From the NCBI GenBank assembly GCA_029245955.1, contig JAQWOH010000023.1, positions 1 through 64,000 on the forward strand: a stretch of DNA of 64,000 bases, written 5' to 3'. The stretch comes from Fuerstiella sp. GTDB taxonomy: Bacteria; Planctomycetota; Planctomycetia; Planctomycetales; Planctomycetaceae. A model generated the notes under the pieces. That model was not told where the DNA came from and made no database searches. It saw only the letters and a program-made list of their open reading frames with translations. A program made the position numbers and the translations under genes. This document shows, one piece after another, positions 1 to 7,825 of this stretch; the stretch's first letter is position 1, and the number at the start of each line of letters is the position of its first letter.

Positions 1-2658
1 TCCGGGTGTGATGCCGGTCAGGCTGAGCGTGTGCACGCCGCTGTTCTCTTCTTCACTCTGATTGTTAATCGCGGCCATGGTCGGGGGGTCGTTGACCGGT
101 GTGACCGTCACGGTGAACGTGCGGCTGAACGAAGCGTTGTCGGCGGTCAACGACAGGTCCCCGTCGGGACCGGCGTCGATGACAAATACGTTGATCAACG
201 CAGTACCGTTCGCATCGGTCAGCGGGGTGAAGGTGATGCTGCCCGTTGCTTCCGCAGACGTGTACGTCACGGTTGGATTCGGAATCAGTCCCGGATTGCT
301 GCTGATGGCGGTGACCTGCAGGGTCTGTGTTTCGCCGGGACCGGCGGTGATGCCGGTCAGGTCGACCGTCTGCGTTCCCGCATCTTCAGCAATGGTCAGA
401 TCGGCGATCGCGTCCAGCGTCGGCGGTGTGTTGATCACGATCCGGTAATCTTCCACTTCGCCGTCGGTCGCCGGGCCGGTAGTCGCCAGGCCGCCGGCCG
501 TACTCAGCCGGAAACGGGCGTAGGTATAACCGGAGACGGCATTGCCCGGGACAGCGATGGAGACACTGGACACCCCGGCCGCGACGGACTGCGTATCCAG
601 AATCTGTTCCCCGGGATCGTCCCAGGTCCCGTTCTGATTCCAGTCGATCCACGCATCCAGATTCCCGGATCCGCTGCCGCCCTGGATAGCCACTGACACC
701 TGGTGGGTGGCTCCGGGATGTAGCACGGCAGGCCAGGCGACGCCGTCCTCATCGGAACCGTCCCCATCGGCTGCAATGGAAGGGACGCCCGTCGGTTCGA
801 CATCACGAGTGGCACCCAGACGCAGAGGATCGGCCAGCAGGCTGTGATGGTGCGCCCCGTTGTCAACCCGCAGGACCGGATAACCGGCCGCCGCGTCACC
901 GAAGTCGGCCCGTGGCAGAAGGTCGATCTGATAGTCTTCGACTTCGCCGTCACTGGCCAGTCCCTCCGGTGCCAGGCCGCCGGCCGTACTGAGTCGAAAG
1001 CGCGTGAAGGTCGTGCCGGGCAGAGCGGTCACGGGAATATCAAACTGCAGCGTGGTGTCTCCGTTGTTGACAACTTCGCTGGTGAAAATCTGCTCACCGG
1101 GATCGTCCCAGTCCTGATCCGCGTTGAAGTCGATCCAGGCATCCAGCCGCGCGCCGGCGGGCACCGCGTTCTGAACGTTCACAGTGACTCCGGATCCGGT
1201 CTGACCAACGACCAACTGCAGCGGGTTGAACTGGATGCCGTCGTCATCGGCACCATCCCCATCCGCATTGGCAGACGGCATGCCGTCTGCTTCGGTATCA
1301 CGGGTGCTGCCCAGCGATAACGGATCTTCGGCGGGGGACAAGGCAAAAATACGTGTATATCCGGCATTGTTTCCATTGCCATCGTTCCCGGGAGCGCCAA
1401 TGGCTACCGTGGTACCGTTGGCACTCAGGGAGACGGAATAACCGGATTCATCGCTCAGAGCTTCGCCGTTAAGAGGACCGGCCAATTGCTGCCAGGAACT
1501 GTTTGCGCTGCTGTACTGGAAAATGCGAACGTAACCGTTCCCGGGTCCGGCACCGTCTGCCTCGGGAGCGCCCACCGCAAGTGTGCCGCCGTCGTCACTG
1601 AGTGATACGGAAAGTCCGGCGCCGTCAAGAGCGCCCATTCCTTCAATGTCGTCGCCCCGTTGCTGCCATGCGGTGCCATTGTACGCATAGACTGCTGCGT
1701 GGCCGGCCGCATTTCCGGCAGAATCATTTCCCGGCGCACCGACCGCCAGCGTATTGCCATCCAGGCTAAGGGATACCGCGGCCCCGAATTCGCCAGATAC
1801 GGCTGCGCCGGAAATGTCTGTCCCCAACTGGGTCCACGAACTGTTCAAAAGGCGATAAATTCGGGTGTGTCCGTTGCCCAGGTAAGTTGCACCAATGGCA
1901 ACGGTCGTTGCGTTACCACTTAACGAAACAGAGCTGCCGGACTGACTGCTCATGTCTCCGGGAATCGACTGTCCCAGCTGCGCCCACGCCTGCGTGCCGG
2001 AATCGAATTGATGAATTCTGGTGGTACCGGCATTGTCGGAGGGCACGTCACTGTAAGGTGCACCGATCGCCACCGTCTGTCCGTCGTCACTCAGCGATAC
2101 GCTGGACCCGAATTGTTCACCCGCGGCGTCACCAACAAGGTCGCCGCCCATCTGTGTCCAGGTGGAAGACACACCATCAAACTGATAAATGCGTGTCCGA
2201 CCGGGCTCGGAGCTGACGATTGAGGGTCCTCCAATGGCAACCACATTGCCGTTGGCACTCAGGGAGACGGACTGGCCGGAAAAACTAAGATCTGCGCCAT
2301 CGATGTCCGGGCCAAGCTGTGACCATGCGCCCGTACCAACGTTCAAGCGATAGACTCGGACCGTCCCGTTGTACTGGAAGGACTGACTGCCGTGACCAGG
2401 TGCACCGATCGCAACGGTCAGACCGTCCGAACTGATCGATACCGATTTCCCCGTCTGTTCAAGAGAGGCGTCACCGTCAATTTCCTGTCCCAGTAATGCC
2501 CACCCCTGAGTACTGGGGGTTTCGTGCCGGGCGCCATCGTCGGCCAGTGTAACGGCATAGTCGGCTGGCGCGTCCCCGAAATCAGCCGCCAGTAATGTGC
2601 GGATTTCCAGAGACTCTGAGCTTGACCGGAAGCGGTGGGCTTGTTTTGCGCGACGCAT
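1..2658 (-). CDS. Large surface protein: 7-bladed FG-GAP-like propeller nested in a GEVED domain, second GEVED domain, cadherin-like repeats (C-terminus beyond window)
   Basis: Reading the minus strand from ATG at 2656-2658, the frame stays open to base 1 (886 codons), so the C-terminus lies outside the window. The N-terminus carries LEIRTLL at about residues 17-23, the motif planctomycetes place at the start of giant exported proteins. Next comes DFGDAPADY...DDGARH, the opening of a GEVED domain, then seven repeats of the type GxSVSLSxDGxTVAIGAP...RIYxFxxxxxxWxQLG (about 2515-1330), then the rest of the GEVED domain ending SDGEVEDYQI. A complete second GEVED domain follows (DFGDAAAGYP to DGEVEDYRI), then Ig/cadherin-like modules (TLDAIADLTIAEDAGTQ; VTPVNDPP). 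The role is unknown; a cell-surface or secreted adhesion or matrix protein is an inference from the domains. The first 886 residues are seen directly. Confidence 0.85.
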   Translation of the reverse strand, partial: MRRAKQAHRFRSSSESLEIRTLLAADFGDAPADYAVTLADDGARHETPSTQGWALLGQEIDGDASLEQTGKSVSISSDGLTVAIGAPGHGSQSFQYNGTVRVYRLNVGTGAWSQLGPDIDGADLSFSGQSVSLSANGNVVAIGGPSIVSSEPGRTRIYQFDGVSSTWTQMGGDLVGDAAGEQFGSSVSLSDDGQTVAIGAPYSDVPSDNAGTTRIHQFDSGTQAWAQLGQSIPGDMSSQSGSSVSLSGNATTVAIGATYLGNGHTRIYRLLNSSWTQLGTDISGAAVSGEFGAAVSLSLDGNTLAVGAPGNDSAGNAAGHAAVYAYNGTAWQQRGDDIEGMGALDGAGLSVSLSDDGGTLAVGAPEADGAGPGNGYVRIFQYSSANSSWQQLAGPLNGEALSDESGYSVSLSANGTTVAIGAPGNDGNGNNAGYTRIFALSPAEDPLSLGSTRDTEADGMPSANADGDGADDDGIQFNPLQLVVGQTGSGVTVNVQNAVPAGARLDAWIDFNADQDWDDPGEQIFTSEVVNNGDTTLQFDIPVTALPGTTFTRFRLSTAGGLAPEGLASDGEVEDYQIDLLPRADFGDAAAGYPVLRVDNGAHHHSLLADPLRLGATRDVEPTGVPSIAADGDGSDEDGVAWPAVLHPGATHQVSVAIQGGSGSGNLDAWIDWNQNGTWDDPGEQILDTQSVAAGVSSVSIAVPGNAVSGYTYARFRLSTAGGLATTGPATDGEVEDYRIVINTPPTLDAIADLTIAEDAGTQTVDLTGITAGPGETQTLQVTAISSNPGLIPNPTVTYTSAEATGSITFTPLTDANGTALINVFVIDAGPDGDLSLTADNASFSRTFTVTVTPVNDPPTMAAINNQSEEENSGVHTLSLTGITPG

Positions 2659-3005
2659 GCATTGCCTTTTCTAGACAGACTTCATGACATGCCCGTTGTC
2701 TGATGAGTGACGACGAGGATCGGAGGCCATTGTGGTAAATGTTTCAACAGACGCAATCAAATTGCAGTGTTGATGCTTTTTTCAGCGAGCTAATTCTTAG
2801 GGGCAAACACCTCTGCCACTTCATCGGGGGCGGCGGGACACAGCGATCAGACGATGTGTGTTGTCGCTGAATCAAACGCTTTGCTCACCGCAGGTCGACA
2901 GCGATAAGTTGTCACGGCAGCCGTATGGCCCTGTACAACTGCTACGGGTACCGACCGTCTGCGCGACGGGTGATGACATGACGTGGTCGCGTGGCCGTCG
3001 GCAGG
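2659..3005. other. Intergenic region upstream of the surface-protein gene
   Basis: About 350 bases with no convincing gene. The stretch just left of 2841 should hold the promoter and leader of the minus-strand surface-protein gene, but I see no distinctive operator, hairpin or terminator. Short open frames here have no recognisable content. Confidence 0.4.
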
Positions 3006-3212
3006 TTACGCGGCGTCTCCGGCGAACAGCGAAACCTCTTCGCCGCCGTGCTCAGTGACACGAACTTCGCCATCAAACACAACGACTTCCGCTGTGCAGG
3101 ATCGCCAAATCGCGACTTTGCAACTCGATTGGCTCCGACAGCGTGATCGAAGCGCCACTGAAGAAGTCGATCTGCGCAAGTCCTTCGATCGGTGACAGGA
3201 CACCGCCGAGTG
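3006..3212 (-). pseudogene. Decayed FecR-domain fragment
   Basis: Two adjacent minus-strand frames together resemble a FecR domain. The first reads GGVLSPIEGLAQIDFFSGASITLSEP...LAILHSG and hits a stop. The second, shifted by one base, reads AEVVVFDGEVRVTEHGGEEVSLFAGDAA and then stops at 3006. In planctomycete FecR-domain regulators these two motifs (LSPGWL..GLAQIEFFSGA and AEVHVFDGEVEV..L.AGEA) are separated by about 50-60 residues that are missing here. The fragment therefore has an internal deletion, a frameshift and no N-terminus, and is unlikely to be functional. FecR proteins normally sense signals at the membrane together with an ECF sigma factor; no sigma-factor gene is nearby. The family assignment rests on motif recall. 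Confidence 0.5.
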
Positions 3213-3219
3213 GTCGTGA

Positions 3220-3624
3220 TCACAAATCACGCGAACGGGTCTCAAACAGCTTGCGAATCCGTTCCATTCGGGCGCGGTTCACTCCTGGATCTGAGTGTCC
3301 GGTGCGCGACGCAGAGCGGAAGTGGATCTGATTTGTCCGGGCGTCCACGAAAAATTCCACGTCGTCCACGAAGCGGAACATTTGACTGCGAAACTCAACG
3401 TACAGGTAATCAGACTTCGCTTCCACCAGCGTCGCACCGCGCATCGTGGAAACGAGAGCTCTGACCTTCTCCAGCGCCCGGTCAGGATTGCCATCAAACA
3501 CCAGCGGCTGGATTCCATGAAGTTTGGTGGATGCGTAAGTGGAGACGCAATTCGGCGACGATGGAGCGTCGGAAAGGCGACCATTGTGGACGCCCAGCCC
3601 CGGTGGTCCGAGGAAGAACGGCAA
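3220..3624 (-). CDS. DUF1499 family protein, copy 1 (N-terminus disrupted)
   Basis: The 134-residue frame matches the DUF1499 pattern, with VEFRSQMFRFVDDVEF and IHFRSASRTGHSDPGVNRARMERIRKLF near the C-terminus. It is a close paralogue of the gene at 6934-7407, sharing GLGVHNGRLSDAPSSPNCVSTYAS and most of the rest. The frame has no ATG: the only obvious initiator is TTG at 3622-3624, and an in-frame TGA lies at 3658-3660. Just upstream of TTG the frame encodes a hydrophobic run (LVTVLVGSALPFFLG), and a second frame starting at ATG 3704-3706 encodes a hydrophobic lead-in (DWWIGSILTF). The membrane anchor is therefore probably split by a one-base frameshift. Function unknown; DUF1499 proteins are usually small membrane-anchored or exported proteins. 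Copy 1 may be a decaying duplicate. Confidence 0.65.
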   Translation of the reverse strand: MPFFLGPPGLGVHNGRLSDAPSSPNCVSTYASTKLHGIQPLVFDGNPDRALEKVRALVSTMRGATLVEAKSDYLYVEFRSQMFRFVDDVEFFVDARTNQIHFRSASRTGHSDPGVNRARMERIRKLFETRSRDL

Positions 3625-3855
3625 TGCACTTCCGACCAGGACGGTGACTAGTGAAGGTCAGGATAGAGCCGATCCACCAATCGACTTCTGTTGCGTAAGT
3701 TCTCATCGTGATTCACACATGATGAGCCGAATCGCGTATTTGGGGAAGAACGGATGGCAACAAATTGAACACGTCGAACATCTGACGGGTTTCCCTTTTT
3801 GGCTCAGGACACCCACAATATGAACTCGGAAACGGCCTCTGGAAAGGAGAGTACC

Positions 3856-5355
3856 ATGCGCTCGTGCCTCGTTGTCTTGCTGATGAGTGTGATATGCCTT
3901 GGTTGCAACCGTGCCGAGGAGGCGAGACGGAAAGCCGTTGAGAATAATCTCAAGCAGATCGAATCTGCTTTGAAGAACGACCACGAGACGTACACGTCCG
4001 CTGAACCGGAGGTTTCGCACGTCATCGCCACCGAGACGGAATACTACACAACCGGCCCGCAACAAGGCCGACCGCCAGACGGCAAGTTACCACGAGGAAC
4101 GAAAGTCAGTGTGGTCGAGATGGCTGGCAGCTATGTGTTGGTGAAACCAGAGAGCGGTATTGAGGTATACATCGCTGCCGATTCCGTCAGACAAGAGGAG
4201 AGTACGACCATAGACGTGTCCGGAATCGTGAAGGGCGGCAACCAGTTCGCTTTTGATCTGTATCAAAAACTGCGGTCGGAGGAAGGAAACCTCTTCTTTT
4301 CGCCCGGCAGCATCTCGGCTGCCCTGGCAATGACCTTCGCTGGTGCCGCTGGCGAGACGGAAGCAGAGATGGCGAAGACACTGCATCTCAAGGGGCCAAA
4401 GGACCAACTTCATGACGGGATGCACGCTCTGCAAGCGTATTGGACGATGCCTGACAAACAGAAGGACATCCGACTCAACCTGGCAAATCGTCTGTGGGGT
4501 AATGAAGGCTACGAGTTCCTGCCGGAGTTCTTGACCGTCACTCGTGACAACTACGGCGCAGAACTTGCCCGTCTCAATTTCGCTCAAACTGAAGACGCTA
4601 GACAGGCCATTAATGGTTGGGTGGAGGATCAGACGGAAGACAATATTACAGAACTCCTTCCCGTAGGCGTTATCTCAGCCCAGACGAAGCTCGTTTTGAC
4701 TAACGCCGTTTATTTCCACGGCGTCTGGTCTGATCCATTTGAGAAGGACCGCACGAAGGACGAGGATTTTCACTTGACGACAACGGACAAAATTAAAGTT
4801 CCGATGATGCACCGCAGGGATAAGTTCCGGTATGGCGCTGCGGACGATCTGCAGATTCTTGAATTGCCATATGGCGATGGCAGTTTGTCGATGGTCGTCC
4901 TTCTGCCCCGGGAAATCGATGGCCTGCTTGACCTTGAATCCAGGCTGACACTCCAGAATTTGCAACGGTGGATGGCGAGTGTGAAGTACGAGGACAAGGT
5001 GAAGGTCTACCTCCCGAAGTTCAAGACGACTTCGCAATTTCAGATGGCCGACACGCTAAAGTCGATGGGGATGGAATTGGCCTTCGATGGCGAAAGAGCA
5101 GATTTCTCTGGCATGACCGGTGGCCGTAATTTGTTTCTCTCGGTGGTGATCCACAAAGCCTTCGTTGATGTGAATGAAGAGGGGACCGAAGCGGCTGCGG
5201 CCACCGGCATCGTCATGAAACCTCCATCTGCCGCCATTCAGGCACCGAAGGAGCCTTCGGTGTTCCGGGCCGACCACCCGTTTGTGTTTATGATTCGAGA
5301 CCATCGCAATGGTGCGATCATGTTCCTTGGCCGAATTACAGATCCGCTGGAGTAG
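3856..5355 (+). CDS. Secreted lipoprotein serpin (inhibitory type) with N-terminal SH3-like region
   Basis: The start at ATG 3856 is preceded by GGAAAGGAG (3841-3849) and gives 499 residues. The N-terminus (MRSCLVVLLMSVICLGC) resembles a lipoprotein signal with the lipidated Cys near residue 17. Residues about 55-110 look like an SH3-type domain (LPRGTKVSVVEMAGSYVLVKPESG). The remainder is a full serpin: NLFFSPGSISAALAMTFAGAAGET, LTNAVYFHGVWSDPF, and the hinge VNEEGTEAAAATG near residues 438-451, followed by a reactive loop and FRADHPFVFMIRDHRNGAIMFLGRITDP. The small-residue hinge is the mark of inhibitory serpins, so a suicide inhibitor of serine or cysteine proteases, anchored to a membrane, is expected. 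The target protease cannot be read from the loop with confidence; P1 appears to fall near Pro-Pro-Ser-Ala-Ala. An alternative start at 3799 would hide the signal peptide. Confidence 0.93.
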   Translation: MRSCLVVLLMSVICLGCNRAEEARRKAVENNLKQIESALKNDHETYTSAEPEVSHVIATETEYYTTGPQQGRPPDGKLPRGTKVSVVEMAGSYVLVKPESGIEVYIAADSVRQEESTTIDVSGIVKGGNQFAFDLYQKLRSEEGNLFFSPGSISAALAMTFAGAAGETEAEMAKTLHLKGPKDQLHDGMHALQAYWTMPDKQKDIRLNLANRLWGNEGYEFLPEFLTVTRDNYGAELARLNFAQTEDARQAINGWVEDQTEDNITELLPVGVISAQTKLVLTNAVYFHGVWSDPFEKDRTKDEDFHLTTTDKIKVPMMHRRDKFRYGAADDLQILELPYGDGSLSMVVLLPREIDGLLDLESRLTLQNLQRWMASVKYEDKVKVYLPKFKTTSQFQMADTLKSMGMELAFDGERADFSGMTGGRNLFLSVVIHKAFVDVNEEGTEAAAATGIVMKPPSAAIQAPKEPSVFRADHPFVFMIRDHRNGAIMFLGRITDPLE

Positions 5356-5412
5356 CCTCAAGGACGATGGTAAAACGCAGGTCGCAGGCGAATGGCATTT
5401 ATGGACATGTAG

Positions 5413-5674
5413 GTGCACTTCATTGACGCCGAAGTGCCCCGCTACATCAACTTTGCAGATGATGGGCCGGGCGACTTTCAATCCGGCAATGTCCGTTGCG
5501 ACATCGACTGGCAGGAAGTGGAGCGTGATGGAGAACCTGCTGCCGAGTTCAGCTTTGAGGGGAATGACGAGATGGATCCAATGTCGGGGCGTGGCGTGGC
5601 GGAAAGCGGCAAAGCTTGACGGAATGTTTTACTTCTATCGTATAGACGAGTCTGGCCCTGTTGCAGACCGGTAG
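5413..5674 (+). pseudogene. Small conserved planctomycete protein, frameshifted near its C-terminus
   Basis: From GTG 5413 the frame reads HFIDAEVPRYINFADDGPG...VERDGEPAAEFSFEGNDEMDPMSGRGVAESGKA and stops at 5617-5619. The expected continuation, LDGMFYFYRIDESGPVADR then TAG (5672-5674), is in the next frame. Together they resemble a family of roughly 100-residue planctomycete proteins with the motifs EVPRYI.FAD, WDGNDEMDP.SGRGWA and GM.F.H.GD.S.FVA. A one-base loss near 5611 (in GGCAAAGC) would explain the split. The frame is also closed by a TAG immediately before the GTG start. Function of the family is unknown. It may be a recent pseudogene or a sequencing error; the family is recalled, not searched. 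Confidence 0.5.
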
Positions 5675-6008
5675 ATAAATCTGGGCTGCCGGTCACGCCA
5701 CCAGCAACTCTCTCCATATCGGCCCCCAGTGCGGGAACATTGCATCGCTGATCCAGACCTGCCCGTTGGTCCTCTCAACTTGTTCATATGCCCATTCTGT
5801 GATCCGCTATGCTGATCTTTCCCACAGTTTCGTCAACCGGGTCTAGTGCCGCTTTAGACCAGTTTACTTATTGTCGCAGACGCTGCTGGCTGGTGGGGTA
5901 ACGAAACAGCGATGAAAACGTTCTTTGCGGGCGCAAGTCAGCGTGGAACGCCGCAGGAGAAGTACAGGCAGTTCCTGACGGATGGTCGTTTCACAGCGTG
6001 ATGATCAA
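5675..6008. other. Intergenic region containing one copy of a dispersed ~40-bp repeat
   Basis: No gene is recognised in these 334 bases. The stretch 5911-5954 resembles 37761-37804: the core TTYTTTGCG..C.CAAGTCAGCGT is shared, with about 23 of 30 positions identical over 5921-5950. A 29-codon open frame starting at ATG 5912 covers this copy and ends at 6001, but nothing supports it as a gene. Confidence 0.4.
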
Positions 6009-6794
6009 TCATTTCATGAAGCCGCTTGTGGTTTTGACACATCTGCTGATTCGGTCATTTTTCGGATCGTCAAGCGCTAACAGGTTTCGCAGCTCAGGCG
6101 TGAGTCTGCTTTGAACTTCTTCGGCAACGAGCACCTTCTGGTATTGCTGTTGGGGTTTGTCGCGGCGACAATAAAATGCGTGCAGTGCAGTGCGCGGGCT
6201 CGGCGACTGATTCTCCAGCCCTCCATGCCAGAGATGTGCGTTCATTACCACGATTGTCCCGGCTCTGCCGGTTACCATGACCTGGTCGGGGTGATCCGCC
6301 AAGGGGTCGGTCAGCACATCCTGAGGCAGTTGTTTTCTGAGGTGTGTTCCGGGGATCACACGCAGTGGACCGTTCTTCAGTGTGATGTCCTGGAGCATCC
6401 ACACGACATTGCAGACCCAAAACCCCTGTTCGTCCGGTATCGCTCCCATGTCGGCGTGCAGCGGCTGGCGAACGTCACTGCAGGGATCAACACTGCGTAC
6501 ATTCAGGCTGCTGAGTTTGTAGTCACCGAGCACATGGGCCACAAAGGGCAGCACCCTTGCGTTGGTGACCACTCGAGCAAAGACGTCTCCTTTGTTAACC
6601 AGATTGGCCAGTCGGCGACTGCCCGGTTCCTGCTTGAACTCCGAGCCCGCTGCTTCGCCTTCTGCGGCGAACAATTCATCGATCCGGCCGTTCAGTCGGC
6701 CGAGAAGGTCGCGATCGACAGAGTCCGGCAGCACAACATAACCACATTCATCAAGTTGTTCTGAAAGCCAGTTCATTTGATCAATCGCAGTCAT
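6009..6794 (-). CDS. Phytanoyl-CoA dioxygenase (PhyH) family Fe(II)/2-oxoglutarate oxygenase
   Basis: A 261-residue protein with the PhyH jelly-roll pattern. The facial-triad candidates are His113 and Asp115 in LHADMG and the distal His190 in NAHLWHGG, with Arg201 (SPRTALHAFY) as the usual 2-oxoglutarate carboxylate partner. The middle shows VWMLQDITLKNGPLRVIPGTH, a characteristic PhyH strand. No signal peptide is seen, so it is cytoplasmic. It probably hydroxylates a small molecule using Fe(II), O2 and 2-oxoglutarate; substrates in this family vary widely and none can be named here. It stands alone on the minus strand between the frameshifted small gene and the second DUF1499 gene, about 140 bases from the latter. 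Confidence 0.9.
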   Translation of the reverse strand: MTAIDQMNWLSEQLDECGYVVLPDSVDRDLLGRLNGRIDELFAAEGEAAGSEFKQEPGSRRLANLVNKGDVFARVVTNARVLPFVAHVLGDYKLSSLNVRSVDPCSDVRQPLHADMGAIPDEQGFWVCNVVWMLQDITLKNGPLRVIPGTHLRKQLPQDVLTDPLADHPDQVMVTGRAGTIVVMNAHLWHGGLENQSPSPRTALHAFYCRRDKPQQQYQKVLVAEEVQSRLTPELRNLLALDDPKNDRISRCVKTTSGFMK

Positions 6795-6933
6795 GGCTGG
6801 TACGGCCGTGGTTCCCGATTGTCAATGTAACAGGGATTTCAGCGGAGCACACAATTCTTCCGCGAGTTTGCCCGGCCGAAGGGAACCCGTCTCCGCAAAC
6901 CAACGCGACAGAACGTGCCGGACACAGGTCCGC

Positions 6934-7407
6934 TTATTGTGAATTGAACAGCTTTCGAATGTTTTCCATTCTGGCCCTGTTGACTCCCATGTCTGAATAC
7001 CCTGTGCGCGACGCAGAGCGGAAGTGGATCTGATTTGTTCCGGGGGCCACAAGAAATTCCACGTCGTCCACGAATCGGAAAATCGGACTGCGAAATTCGA
7101 CGTGCAGATAGTCGGGCTTCGTGTCCACCAGCGTCGTACGGCTCATCGTGGAAAGGACGTCTCTGACCAGCGCCAGGGCGTTCGCCGGATCGCCCTCGAA
7201 CACCAGGGGCTGGATACTGTGAAGTTCGGTGGATGCATATGTCGAGACGCAGTTCGGTGACGATGGAGCGTCGGAGAGGCGGCCATTGTGGACGCCCAGA
7301 CCAGAAGGGCGACTGGCGGTGAGGCTTAGCACGAACGTGCCCGCGATTGCGGTCGCCACGACCCCTGCAAGGACAACAAACAGCGTGTACATTCTTTGTC
7401 GGTTCAT
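6934..7407 (-). CDS. DUF1499 family membrane-anchored protein, copy 2 (intact)
   Basis: A 157-residue protein starting at ATG 7405-7407. It has an N-terminal membrane segment (YTLFVVLAGVVATAIAGTFVLSL) and then the DUF1499 domain: GLGVHNGRLSDAPSSPNCVSTYAS, DYLHVEFRSPIFRFVDDVEF, NQIHFRSASRTGYSDMGVNRARMENIRKLF. It is the intact paralogue of the gene at 3220-3624; the two are similar at the DNA level too (long identical runs around 3302-3328 and 7008-7034). They sit on the same strand about 3.7 kb apart with the serpin and PhyH genes between them, consistent with a local segmental duplication. Function unknown. Confidence 0.85.
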   Translation of the reverse strand: MNRQRMYTLFVVLAGVVATAIAGTFVLSLTASRPSGLGVHNGRLSDAPSSPNCVSTYASTELHSIQPLVFEGDPANALALVRDVLSTMSRTTLVDTKPDYLHVEFRSPIFRFVDDVEFLVAPGTNQIHFRSASRTGYSDMGVNRARMENIRKLFNSQ

Positions 7408-7825
7408 GAGTTACGAAGGGGGCCGCAAGCATAGGCCTGACGACTGGCCCGGCGTTTCCAGCAGCTGCGGGATGTTAATATGCGCAGCATGCGGGACTCA
7501 GGGGCCGGGCGTTGGCTTTTGCCTTTAAAGCGTTGGTGCTGGATTCTCAGTCATTGTTCGATCGATATTCTTAGTGCGCGTCACGTGCACATTGAGAATA
7601 CCGGTTCGGTTGCGAAATCTGTTAGCCTACGTCTGTCCGGTTTTGCAGATTGCGACGAAGTGTCCTATTTCGTTGAGAATCCAATCGCATAGCGACTTCA
7701 ACCGTGCATAGAAAGTCGTACAGACTTTCTATGAAACTCAGGTTGGCGCGCACCTGCATCATAGAAGCTAAATTTTCCAGGCACATATCATTTTGTTTTG
7801 AGCAGTCGCTCGCATCATCTGCCGT
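7408..7825. other. Divergent intergenic region upstream of the GH57 gene
   Basis: About 420 bases between the divergent DUF1499 and GH57 genes, so it should carry both promoters. Apart from the perfect hairpin at 7707-7733 nothing stands out. An open frame at 7480-7692 has no recognisable protein features and is not called. Confidence 0.4.
7707..7733. repeat. Perfect 11-bp inverted repeat with a 5-base loop
   Basis: CATAGAAAGTC and its exact complement GACTTTCTATG flank GTACA. No T-run follows on either strand, so it is not a standard rho-independent terminator. It lies about 95 bases upstream of the GH57 start. It could be an operator for a dimeric regulator or a leader RNA hairpin; the sequence alone does not decide. 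Confidence 0.55.

Noticed and set aside
5912..6001. 29-codon frame over the dispersed repeat
   Set aside because: Too short, unsupported, and the second repeat copy does not keep a matching open frame.
7480..7692. 70-codon plus-strand frame upstream of the GH57 gene
   Set aside because: No ribosome-binding site or family feature, and it lies in a divergent promoter region.
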